DNA of 21,520 nt from Dialister sp. UBA734 (lineage in GTDB: Bacteria; Bacillota; Negativicutes; Veillonellales; Dialisteraceae), in assembly GCA_002297935.1 (NCBI GenBank), contig DBLC01000130.1, positions 8,319-29,838 on the forward strand. The letters run 5' to 3'. The translations under genes and the position numbers were made by a program. Below the pieces are notes generated by a model. It did not search any database. It worked only from the letters and a program-made list of their open reading frames with translations, and was not told the DNA's origin. Position 1 is the stretch's first letter, and each line of letters begins with the position of its first letter. Of the stretch, positions 14,571 to 21,483 are shown piece after piece.

Positions 14571-14958
14571 TTTCTGCGGAGAAAGCTGGCATGCTGCGTG
14601 TGTGTTGAAGGTTCTGTAGCGGTGATTGCTGCGGAGGCAGCTGGGATGCTTTGTGTATGCAAAGGTTCTGTAGCGGTGATTGCTGCGGAGACAAATGGCA
14701 TGCTATGTGTATCATAAGGTTCTAGTGCTTTACAGAACCTTACAATGCAGGAAAAAGTAATATGTTAGAAAAAACATAGCGATTCCAACAGAACCTTACG
14801 ATGCAGGGAAAGTGATATGTTAAAAAAGACATAGCGGCTCCAACAGAACCTTATGAAGCAGGAAATGGTGATATGTTAGAAATGCTAATGTGGTTCCAAC
14901 AGAACCTTTCCATACAGGAAAGCATGCTATGTTAGAAAGGCCAAAACGGTTCGACTAG
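14568..14958. repeat. 55-base tandem repeats in inverted arrays
   Basis: Three left units start at 14568, 14623 and 14677 (TGATTGCTGCGGAG ... AAGGTTCTGTAGCGG, period 54-55). About four right units start with CAGAACCTT at 14733, 14789, 14844 and 14900 (period 55-56). The ends TATCATAAGGTTCTGTA and CAGAACCTTACGATGCA are near reverse complements. This fills the gap between the binding protein and the peptidase gene; no ORF is supported in it. Confidence 0.85.
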
Positions 14959-14962
14959 AACC

Positions 14963-14991
14963 TTGTCACCCTATATATATTGTTATAAAAT
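14963..14991 (+). promoter_or_regulatory. Candidate promoter of the M20 peptidase gene
   Basis: TTGTCA at 14963-14968, 17 bases, TAAAAT at 14986-14991. Transcription would begin at or inside the hairpin that follows, placing that hairpin at the extreme 5' end of the mRNA. Confidence 0.5.
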
Positions 14992-15020
14992 AAGAGAGGG
15001 ACGAATTGTCCCTCTTTTTT
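14992..15020 (+). terminator. Terminator-like hairpin before the M20 peptidase gene
   Basis: AGAGGGAC (14995-15002) pairs with GTCCCTCT (15008-15015), followed by Ts. It ends the repeat-filled gap or, if the promoter just upstream is real, forms a 5' stem-loop on the peptidase mRNA. Confidence 0.7.
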
Positions 15021-15042
15021 CCATCTAAGGAGGATTTTCATC

Positions 15043-16386
15043 ATGAATGAAAATACAGAAAAATATACTCAGCACTTGCAGGGAATTGTGCAAATTCCTA
15101 CGGTGTCTTCGGTGAATGATTTGCATACCGATTGGACCCAGTTTGATAAATTGCACCAATTTTTGCAGGAAGCCTATCCTTTGATTTTTGAAAAATTGGA
15201 ATGGACCACCATTGGCAAGGCCAGTTTGCTGTTTCATTGGAAATCGGCCCATCCGAAGAAGATGCCTGTGCTTTTCATGGCTCATCAGGATGTGGTGCCG
15301 GCCATTCATGAGGACCAGTGGCGTCATCCGCCCTTTTCTGCGGCTCTGGAAGATGGCTGCATCTGGGGACGGGGCAGCGAAGACTGCAAGTCTGTTTTGA
15401 CTTCTGAAATGGATGCCATCACCGAATTGTTGGAAGAAGGTTTTGAACCGGATTTCGATATTTACCTGTCCTTTGGTCACAACGAAGAAGTACAGTGCGT
15501 GGACGAAAAGAAAGGTTCCGTTTTGGCTCCTAAATATTTGCAGGAAAAAGGGGTTAAACTGGGATGTATTTTTGATGAAGGCGGTTATGTAGAAGAAAAA
15601 GGCTTTCACGGCAATCCGACGCCGGTCGCTCTGGTAGGATTGGCAGAAAAAGCGCCCAATGAATATGTGCTCTACAAAGACGGTGCCGGTGGTCACGCCA
15701 GCAAACCGGGAAAAGGCACTGTGTTGGGCGATGTGGCAAGAGCTATGGCAGCTGTAGAAGCGAACCCCATGCCTTATCGGCTGACTCCACTGGTGAAAGC
15801 CCATTTGAAAGCATTGGCAGCTTCGCAGGATAAGAAAATCGCCAAAATCTATGCTCACCCGAAGAAACACTGGAAAGAACTGGTGAAATTGGCCAAACAA
15901 GACCGGGAATTGGATGCGAAGCTTCACACCACCTTTGCCATCACCATGGCGGAAGCCAGTGCCCAGGCCAATGTGCTGCCGTCCCATGCGGAAGCCACTA
16001 TGAGTGTTCGCATTCTCCAAGGAGACACCGTGGAATCGGTGAAGAAATACTTGGAATCCATCATGCCCTGTGGTGTTCAGGTGAAAGCTACATTCGCCGA
16101 AGATCCGAAACCAGCTGGCAGCGTGGAAAGCAAAGAATATGGCCTTCTCACTGAAACCATCAAAGAAGTTTTTGGGGATGATACCCAGATTGTACCAAAC
16201 CTCATGCTGGGCGCTTCTGATTCCAGAAACTATTCTTCTGTATGCGACAACGTCTTCCGCTTCAGCGCTCGTCTGAAAACAGAACAATGGGGCGAAGCCC
16301 ATCAGGTGGACGAAAGAATGCCCGTGGAAAATTTAGATGTGCCAGTTACTTTCTTTAAATGCTTTTTGCATAAGTACAATAAATAA
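15043..16386 (+). CDS. M20 family metallopeptidase
   Basis: Di-zinc amidohydrolase/peptidase of family M20 (ArgE/DapE/CPG2 group), 447 residues, cytoplasmic (no signal peptide). AAGGAGG precedes ATG 15043. Expected catalytic residues are visible: His81 and Asp83 in AHQDVVP, bridging Asp114 in GRGSEDCK, the Glu148-Glu149 pair in GHNEEV, Asp178 in FDEGG and the C-terminal His420 in GEAHQVDE. The dimerisation domain begins near GGHASKPGKG. It most resembles the long PM20D1-like carboxypeptidase branch, which cleaves small peptides or N-acyl amino acids. Release of amino acids from imported peptides is plausible, but nothing specific links it to cysteine and it lacks a T-box. Confidence 0.88.
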   Translation: MNENTEKYTQHLQGIVQIPTVSSVNDLHTDWTQFDKLHQFLQEAYPLIFEKLEWTTIGKASLLFHWKSAHPKKMPVLFMAHQDVVPAIHEDQWRHPPFSAALEDGCIWGRGSEDCKSVLTSEMDAITELLEEGFEPDFDIYLSFGHNEEVQCVDEKKGSVLAPKYLQEKGVKLGCIFDEGGYVEEKGFHGNPTPVALVGLAEKAPNEYVLYKDGAGGHASKPGKGTVLGDVARAMAAVEANPMPYRLTPLVKAHLKALAASQDKKIAKIYAHPKKHWKELVKLAKQDRELDAKLHTTFAITMAEASAQANVLPSHAEATMSVRILQGDTVESVKKYLESIMPCGVQVKATFAEDPKPAGSVESKEYGLLTETIKEVFGDDTQIVPNLMLGASDSRNYSSVCDNVFRFSARLKTEQWGEAHQVDERMPVENLDVPVTFFKCFLHKYNK

Positions 16387-16541
16387 TGCGTAATGCGAAG
16401 TGCGTAGTGCGTAATGGTGGTAGGCCTGGCACAATTCATATAGCCAGGCCCATATATATTTTTATATTTATTTTGCGGCGCTATTTTATTTTGATGCGCC
16501 GCCACCTTCATTACGCACTTCGCACTACGCATTACGCACTT
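16387..16541. repeat. Composite TGCGTAR inverted repeat with two internal hairpins
   Basis: The left arm TGCGTAA-TGCGAAG-TGCGTAG begins directly after the peptidase stop. The right arm (CATTACGCACTTCGCAC and on, 16509-16541) is its reverse complement. Inside lie GGCCTGGC/GCCAGGCC (16433-16450), followed by an AT-rich T-containing run, and GCGGCGC/GCGCCGC (16475-16502). The first internal hairpin can act as a terminator. Confidence 0.85.
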
Positions 16542-16574
16542 GCTCAGAACTAAGGAAAATAGGAGAATATATAG

Positions 16575-17576
16575 ATGTTTGCAAAACCAAAAATTGGCCC
16601 TGTCCAGCTGGATGGTTGGGCGGTGTTGGCGCCTATGGCGGGGGTCAGTGACTTGGCGTATCGTGTCATTGCCCGGCGGTATGGGGCGGCCATGACCACA
16701 GCAGAAATGGTCAGTGCCAAAGGTTTGTATTATAAAAATGAAAAGACCCAGGATATGCTGAAAATCGATCCGGGGGAACATCCCGTAGCGCTGCAGCTCT
16801 TTGGCAGTGAACCGGACATCATGGCACTGGGGGCCAAGGAAATGGAAAAAGCCGGTCCCGATGTGATTGATATCAATATGGGGTGCCCCATGCAGAAGGT
16901 GGTCAAAAATGGAGACGGTTCCGCACTGATGAAAGATGTTTCCAAAGCGGCGGCCATTGTGAAAGCCATGGTGGAAGCGGTCCATGTGCCGGTGACGGTG
17001 AAAATGCGTCTCGGCTGGTCCAGAGAAACAGAAAATTGCGTGGAACTGGCCCAAGCGGTGGAAGAAGCCGGCGCCGCGGCCATTACGGTTCACGGGCGCA
17101 CCCGGGAAGATTTTTATACCGGACAGGCGGATTGGAAGAAAATTGCCGAAGTGGTTCAAGCGGTACACATTCCTGTTTTCGGAAATGGGGACGTGGTGGA
17201 TGGTCCCACCGCCAAAGCATTGATGGATGAAACTGGTTGTGCCGGAGTTGCCATCGGTCGGGCCGCTTGGGGCAATCCGTGGATTTTCCGAGAAGTGAAT
17301 ACTTATCTGGAAACGGGAGAACTGCTTCCAAAACCCACCTGGGAAATGCGGCTCGCCATGTCCCGGGAGCATCTCCATGGGTTGGTACTGGAAAAAGGAG
17401 AAAACAGGGCCATTAGAGAAATGCGGGCCCATGCAAGTCGCTATTTCTATGGCCTTCCCGCCGCTACGACCCTTCGCCGGGACATCATGAAAGTACTGAC
17501 GGAAACAGACTTCAATGCGATTTTGGATCAGTACGAAGAGGCACATCATTTAATAGATGAGGAAATAGAGTGGTAA
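16575..17576 (+). CDS. dusB: tRNA-dihydrouridine synthase, DusB type
   Basis: FMN-dependent reduction of a uridine in the tRNA D-loop, with a TIM barrel and a C-terminal helical domain. 333 residues, normal for DusB. The FMN-binding start APMAGVSDLAYR is clear. The catalytic cysteine is Cys104 in NMGCPMQKVVKNGDG. ITVHGRTRE and VFGNGDVVDG are the conserved phosphate- and flavin-binding strands. GRAAWGNPWIF ends the barrel. ATAGGAGA lies before ATG 16575. It stands between two terminator-bearing repeats and is probably transcribed alone. Confidence 0.93.
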   Translation: MFAKPKIGPVQLDGWAVLAPMAGVSDLAYRVIARRYGAAMTTAEMVSAKGLYYKNEKTQDMLKIDPGEHPVALQLFGSEPDIMALGAKEMEKAGPDVIDINMGCPMQKVVKNGDGSALMKDVSKAAAIVKAMVEAVHVPVTVKMRLGWSRETENCVELAQAVEEAGAAAITVHGRTREDFYTGQADWKKIAEVVQAVHIPVFGNGDVVDGPTAKALMDETGCAGVAIGRAAWGNPWIFREVNTYLETGELLPKPTWEMRLAMSREHLHGLVLEKGENRAIREMRAHASRYFYGLPAATTLRRDIMKVLTETDFNAILDQYEEAHHLIDEEIEW

Positions 17577-17579
17577 AAG

Positions 17580-17657
17580 CAGTGCGTAATGCGAAATGCG
17601 TAGTGCGTAATGATGGAAGGGGCGCACAATTCATAAAGCGCCCCAATACCCATTTTT
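17580..17657 (+). terminator. TGCGTAR repeat arm with terminator after dusB
   Basis: AGTGCGTAA-TGCGAAA-TGCGTAG-TGCGTAA units start 4 bases after the dusB stop. GGGGCGC (17619-17625) pairs with GCGCCCC (17638-17644), then CAATACCCATTTTTATC follows. This is the same module as at 12916-12956. Confidence 0.8.
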
Positions 17658-17691
17658 ATCTTTCGTTCATAGAGGTTTAAATTTATGTAAC

Positions 17692-17915
17692 AATTGTTGT
17701 TGGTTGTTGGTTGTTGGTTTCAATTCCAGGTCCTTTTGCGTCAACTTACCATGATGAAAGCGTCATTTGTTCAAGGTTTAAGGTTTGAGGTTTGATTGTA
17801 AATTATATTTCCAACCCCCAAACCCTAAACCCATACCACTTTGCTTTTGTGCAGATTGTGCTATTAGAACTCGGTGCATAAACCCAATAACCAACAACAG
17901 ACAACCAACAACCTA
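17692..17915. repeat. Nested GGTTGTT and GGTTTAA inverted repeats
   Basis: The outer arms are TTGGTTG-TTGGTTG-type units (17694-17720) and AACCAACAACAGACAACC-type units (17888-17913). The inner arms are AAGGTTTAAGGTTTGAGG (17773-17790) and CCCAAACCCTAAACCC (17817-17832). One family is nested inside another. No ORF is supported from 17577 to 18149; the gap also holds the terminator and promoter listed next. Confidence 0.8.
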
Positions 17916-17932
17916 AATATTTACAAAAACAG

Positions 17933-17982
17933 AGTAAAAAATAATACCAATATTAGTAAAAACTGATATTGGTATTATTTTT
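17933..17982. terminator. 21-bp bidirectional terminator hairpin
   Basis: The 17 bases at 17937-17953 (AAAAATAATACCAATAT) are exactly reverse-complementary to 17966-17982. TAGT/ACTG extends the stem (one G-T pair) around an AAAA loop. A-rich left and T-rich right flanks allow termination in both directions. Confidence 0.85.
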
Positions 17983-18026
17983 GCTAAAAATGAGTGATTT
18001 ATTGGTCTATAACATGGCTGCTATCA

Positions 18027-18055
18027 TTGACAAGGAAAAATAGAAATATTAAAAT
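18027..18055 (+). promoter_or_regulatory. Promoter of the purine gene cluster
   Basis: TTGACA at 18027-18032, 17 bases, TAAAAT at 18050-18055. Transcription would start near 18062, leaving a leader of about 310 bases before purE. Confidence 0.8.
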
Positions 18056-18093
18056 ACTTATGGAAACTACGGAAAACATAGTGAGAATAACGG

Positions 18094-18126
18094 GCTTGTG
18101 CAACAAATAGAGCGCAGGCTTTTTTA
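18094..18126 (+). terminator. Early attenuator-like hairpin in the purE leader
   Basis: GCTTGTGC (18094-18101) pairs with GCGCAGGC (18112-18119), using G-U pairs, and is followed at once by TTTTTT. It is about 30 bases from the predicted transcription start, well before the leader ORF. Confidence 0.6.
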
Positions 18127-18149
18127 TCTCATTCTAGAGAGGAGAAATC

Positions 18150-18314
18150 ATGTCTGCTATAGAGTTCATTTTCTCAGACAGTTTAAAAAACGAAAAGAAC
18201 TGGACGCTTACGGCGTTTCTCTTTATCATGCTATCTGTAAGTTCCTTGTATCATTGTATATATATGTGTATGGATAGACTCCTTTTGCGTGGGACTATGC
18301 CTGGTATGGCATAG
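18150..18314 (+). CDS. 54-codon leader ORF with hydrophobic segment
   Basis: I do not recognise this protein. GAGAGGAG precedes ATG 18150 at good spacing. The product starts MSAIEFIFSDSLKNEKN, has a hydrophobic span at about residues 19-40 (TLTAFLFIMLSVSS and on) and ends RGTMPGMA. It lies wholly inside the purE leader, and its last 37 bases overlap the 5' half of the terminator at 18278-18340; the stop codon falls in the inner stem. Ribosomes reading it through would block that terminator, so it may be an attenuation leader peptide. It may equally be a small membrane protein, or not expressed. Confidence 0.5.
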   Translation: MSAIEFIFSDSLKNEKNWTLTAFLFIMLSVSSLYHCIYMCMDRLLLRGTMPGMA

Positions 18315-18340
18315 TGCGGGCAAAGGGAGTTTTTGTTTTT
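18278..18340 (+). terminator. Strong two-tier terminator before purE
   Basis: The outer stem ACTCCTTTTGC (18278-18288) pairs with GCAAAGGGAGT (18320-18330), with one G-U pair. The inner stem ACTATGCC (18294-18301) pairs with GGCATAGT (18308-18315). TTTTGTTTTT follows. It lies 32 bases before purE with no promoter in between, so it must be regulated or leaky for purE to be expressed from the upstream promoter. Confidence 0.8.
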
Positions 18341-18372
18341 ATGGCAAAGAGCTATAGAGGGAGGAAATCATC

Positions 18373-18867
18373 ATGCATGTAGGGATTGTTATGGGTAGTG
18401 ATTCCGATTTGCCGGTCATGAAAAAGGCCTTTGGCATTTTGGATCAGTTTGGTGTGACCTATGACGTAACCATTGCTTCTGCCCACCGTACGCCAAAGAA
18501 ATTGGCTGAATTTGTAGCGGCAGAAGAAGAAAAAGGGGTAGGAGCTTTCATTGCTGGCGCTGGCATGGCTGCCGCACTGCCTGGCGTGGTTGCTAGTCTG
18601 ACACTGAAACCGGTCATTGGGGTACCGCTGTCCGGTGCCAAATTGGACGGTATGGACGCTCTGTTTTCCATCGTGCAGATGCCTTCTGGAATTCCGGTTG
18701 CTACAGTAGCCATTGATGGCACCAAAAATGCGGCATTCCTGGCTGTAGAAATCGGCGCTGTTTCTGATAGAGAACTGTATAGAAAATACAAAGAATACCG
18801 CGAAGAAGCCGCTGCAGAAATTTATAAGAAAGATGAAAAACTGCAGGAAGAACTGAAAAAGCAGTAA
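18373..18867 (+). CDS. purE: N5-carboxyaminoimidazole ribonucleotide mutase
   Basis: Class I PurE, 164 residues, converts N5-CAIR to CAIR in de novo purine synthesis; the protein is cytoplasmic and octameric in the family. Visible motifs are MGSDSDLPVM (residues 7-16), SAHRTP with His38, IAGAGMAAALPGVVASLT, and GIPVATVAIDGTKNAAFLAVEI. GAGGGAGG precedes ATG 18373. The C-terminus is a charged Lys/Glu helix a little longer than usual. It begins the purE-purC-purF order; no purK follows within the window. Confidence 0.97.
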   Translation: MHVGIVMGSDSDLPVMKKAFGILDQFGVTYDVTIASAHRTPKKLAEFVAAEEEKGVGAFIAGAGMAAALPGVVASLTLKPVIGVPLSGAKLDGMDALFSIVQMPSGIPVATVAIDGTKNAAFLAVEIGAVSDRELYRKYKEYREEAAAEIYKKDEKLQEELKKQ

Positions 18868-18941
18868 AAATAAAAGGTTAGCCCTTCGGGCAGGTTATTA
18901 TCAATGATATCGCCTATTTCACAATAACCGTTATGGATTAC

Positions 18942-18990
18942 AAAAGGTTAAAAGGGGTTATTACATACCCTTTTATACCCTTTTTAACCC
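18942..18990. repeat. GGTTAAA-type inverted repeat
   Basis: GGTTAAAAGGGGT (18946-18958) pairs with ACCCTTTTTAACC (18977-18989) with one G-U pair. It has the arm-centre-arm layout of the other elements. The purE-purC gap also has a small GCCC-TTCG-GGC hairpin at about 18891-18901 and GGTTATT / AATAACC arms, but no T run and no ORF. Confidence 0.65.
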
Positions 18991-19099
18991 TATAGAAAGC
19001 CATCATGTCACGGTTGAGAAAATAGGAATCTGTAGAATAATAACCTTTTATCCATCCGTTATATTTCAAGTAAATGAAAGTGTATAAAGGAGATTTATC

Positions 19100-19963
19100 A
19101 TGAAAGAATACAAACCATTTAAATCCGGTAAAGTACGTGAACTGTATGATCTGGGCGACAGCCTGGTGATGGTCTGCACCGACCGTATTTCTGCTTTTGA
19201 TAACATTTTGAAATGCCCGATTCCGGAAAAAGGCTGTGTACTGAACCGCATGTCCGAATTCTGGTTCAACCTGACCAAAGACATTGTCCCGAACCATATG
19301 ATTTCTATCGACACCAAGGATATGCCAGAATTCTTCCAGACCAAAGAATTTGAAGGTCGTTCCATGAAGACCCAAAAACTGGACATGATTCCTGTAGAAT
19401 GCATCGTTCGTGGCTACATCACCGGTTCCGGCTGGGAAGGCTATCAGAAAGATGGCAAAGTATGCGGCATCCAGCTTCCAGAAGGATTGAAAGAATGCCA
19501 GAAACTGCCTCATCCGATTTTCACCCCATCCACCAAAGCACCGGCTGGTGAACACGACCAGAATATTTCCATGGAAGAAGGGGAAGCATGGGTGAACAAG
19601 TTCTTCCCAGGAAAAGGCAAGGAATACATGGAAAAACTGTCTGAACTGACACTGGCTCTGTACAACAAATGTGCTGATTACGCGCTGGAAAGAGGCATCA
19701 TCATTGCTGATACCAAGTTTGAATTTGGCCTGGATAAAGAAGGAAATATCGTTCTGGGCGATGAAATGCTGACTCCAGATAATTCCCGTTTCTGGCCAGC
19801 TAAGGGCTACGAAGCCGGCCATGGTCAGCCGTCCTACGACAAACAGTTCGTCAGAGATTACCTGAAAGCCAACCCAGGCGACACGGTTCCACAGGACATC
19901 ATCGACAAAACCATCGGCATTTATAAAGAAGCCTATGAACTTTTGACAGGAGAAAAATTCTAA
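19100..19963 (+). CDS. purC: Phosphoribosylaminoimidazole-succinocarboxamide (SAICAR) synthase
   Basis: Ligates aspartate to CAIR using ATP, two steps after the PurE substrate appears. 287 residues: the longer SAICAR synthase form (yeast Ade1-like) rather than the roughly 240-residue Bacillus form. Conserved stretches are SGKVRELYDLGDSLVMVCTD near the N-terminus, RISAFDN, VECIVRGYITGSGW, PIFTPSTKAPAGEHDQNIS and IIADTKFEFG. The nucleotide-binding and substrate-binding residues sit in these. ATAAAGGAG lies before ATG 19100. It shares direction and pathway with purE and purF. Confidence 0.96.
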   Translation: MKEYKPFKSGKVRELYDLGDSLVMVCTDRISAFDNILKCPIPEKGCVLNRMSEFWFNLTKDIVPNHMISIDTKDMPEFFQTKEFEGRSMKTQKLDMIPVECIVRGYITGSGWEGYQKDGKVCGIQLPEGLKECQKLPHPIFTPSTKAPAGEHDQNISMEEGEAWVNKFFPGKGKEYMEKLSELTLALYNKCADYALERGIIIADTKFEFGLDKEGNIVLGDEMLTPDNSRFWPAKGYEAGHGQPSYDKQFVRDYLKANPGDTVPQDIIDKTIGIYKEAYELLTGEKF

Positions 19964-19977
19964 TTTTGATTTGGTAG

Positions 19978-20040
19978 CTAGTGACTGGTGACTAGTGACT
20001 GGGATTTTCCTAGTCACTAGTCACCAGTCACCAGTCACCC
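19978..20040. repeat. GTGACTR heptamer inverted-repeat element
   Basis: GTGACTG-GTGACTA-GTGACTG, centre GGATTTTC, then CTAGTCACTAGTCACC and further AGTCACC units. This is the cleanest 7-base periodicity in the window. It occupies the whole purC-purF gap, so any shared transcript must carry this hairpin. Confidence 0.88.
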
Positions 20041-20060
20041 TGTTTAAACAGGAGATAAAC

Positions 20061-21482
20061 ATGTACAAAAGTACAGAAATTTATGACGACAAGCCCCATG
20101 AAGAGTGTGGCGTCTTTGGCATCTTCGACCGTGACCTGTCTGCCGTTCATGAAGTGTACTACGGCATTTTTGCTCTGCAGCATCGTGGACAGGAAAGTGC
20201 GGGGATCACTGTCACCGATGGTAAGGATATGGAAACCTTCCGCGGCATGGGCTTGGTAACCGAAGTATTCCGTCATTTGCCAGAAAAAGAAGGACATATC
20301 GGCATTGGCCATGTGCGGTATTCCACCACCGGTTCTTCCATTCCGGCCAACGTCCAGCCGCTGCAGGCAGACAGCATTGACGGCCCTATGGCACTGGCCC
20401 ATAACGGGAACTTGGTGAATACACTGAACCTGCGCCGCCGGTTGCTCTTGGAAGGTTCCACTTTCTCTACCTCCATGGATACGGAAGTGATTATCAAACT
20501 GCTGGCTCGCAGCCGCCGTCCTACAGAAGAAGAAAAATTCAAAGAACTGATGGATGAAATTCACGGCGCCTATGCCATCGTGGCTTGCACGAACAACGCC
20601 CTCTATGGCTGCCGCGATCCATTCGGATATCGTCCGTTGGTTCTTGGCAAAACCGAATCGGGCTGGGTACTGGCGTCGGAAACACCGGCCTTGGATGCCA
20701 TCGATGCAGAATTTGTGAGAGATATCCTGCCAGGGGAAATTGTTTCTATCGATGACAATGGTGTTCGTTCCACCATGTATTGTCCAGTGGATTCTCATAA
20801 ACACGGGATTTGTTCCTTTGAATACATTTATTTCGCTCGTCCAGATTCCATCATGAACGGTCAGGATATTTACCAGGCTCGTCTGAACATGGGGAAGAAA
20901 CTGTGGGAAGAAGCCCAGTTTGACGGCGATGTGGTCATGAGCGTACCGGATTCCGGCAACGTAGCCGCACTGGGCTATGCCCAGGCTTCGGGGATTCCTT
21001 TTGTAGAAGGACTTCTGAAAAATAAATACATGGGCCGTACCTTCATTCAGCCAGGACAGAAGAAGCGTGAACGGGCTGTCCGCATGAAGCTGAATCCGAT
21101 TCGCATGAACGTAGAAGGCAAGCGCATCGTTTTGGTGGATGACTCCATCGTCCGTGGCACCACCAGTGGTATCATTATCAACCTGCTTCGAAATGCAGGG
21201 GCCAAGGAAATCAAACTCTGCATCAGCTCGCCGCCTGTTAAGTATCCTTGCTTCTTTGGTATCGATACGGCAGAAAGAAAACAGCTTATTGCGGCTAAAT
21301 ATTCCACAGATGAAATTTGTCAGATGATTGGCGCCGATGCGCTGCACTACCTGTCCCAGGAAGGCTTGGCAGAATCCATTTCCTGTATCAAGAAAGAAGA
21401 TATGTGCTTCGCCTGCTTCGATGGGGTCTATCCAGAAAAAGTACCTCATAACGGACTGGGCACCATGGAAGATGAAGAATAA
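20061..21482 (+). CDS. purF: Amidophosphoribosyltransferase
   Basis: First committed step of purine synthesis: PRPP plus glutamine to phosphoribosylamine. ATG 20061 follows CAGGAG; the longer frame from 19995 translates the heptamer repeat and is rejected. 473 residues. A 15-residue propeptide precedes Cys16 (EECGVFG), the Ntn-hydrolase nucleophile freed by processing. The PRPP-binding loop is RIVLVDDSIVRGTT. Cys251, Cys397, Cys449 and Cys452 match the four ligands of the [4Fe-4S] cluster in the Bacillus-type enzyme, suggesting an oxygen-sensitive protein. It was probably followed by more purine genes beyond the window. Confidence 0.97.
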   Translation: MYKSTEIYDDKPHEECGVFGIFDRDLSAVHEVYYGIFALQHRGQESAGITVTDGKDMETFRGMGLVTEVFRHLPEKEGHIGIGHVRYSTTGSSIPANVQPLQADSIDGPMALAHNGNLVNTLNLRRRLLLEGSTFSTSMDTEVIIKLLARSRRPTEEEKFKELMDEIHGAYAIVACTNNALYGCRDPFGYRPLVLGKTESGWVLASETPALDAIDAEFVRDILPGEIVSIDDNGVRSTMYCPVDSHKHGICSFEYIYFARPDSIMNGQDIYQARLNMGKKLWEEAQFDGDVVMSVPDSGNVAALGYAQASGIPFVEGLLKNKYMGRTFIQPGQKKRERAVRMKLNPIRMNVEGKRIVLVDDSIVRGTTSGIIINLLRNAGAKEIKLCISSPPVKYPCFFGIDTAERKQLIAAKYSTDEICQMIGADALHYLSQEGLAESISCIKKEDMCFACFDGVYPEKVPHNGLGTMEDEE

Positions 21483-21483
21483 A

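Noticed and set aside
14568..15000. Insertion sequence or integron-like array in the 55-mer region
   Set aside because: There is no transposase or integrase ORF and no target duplication that I can see.
18056..18372. ZTP (pfl), purine or PRPP riboswitch before purE
   Set aside because: I could not find the conserved core sequences of any of these, so the leader is described only as attenuator-like.
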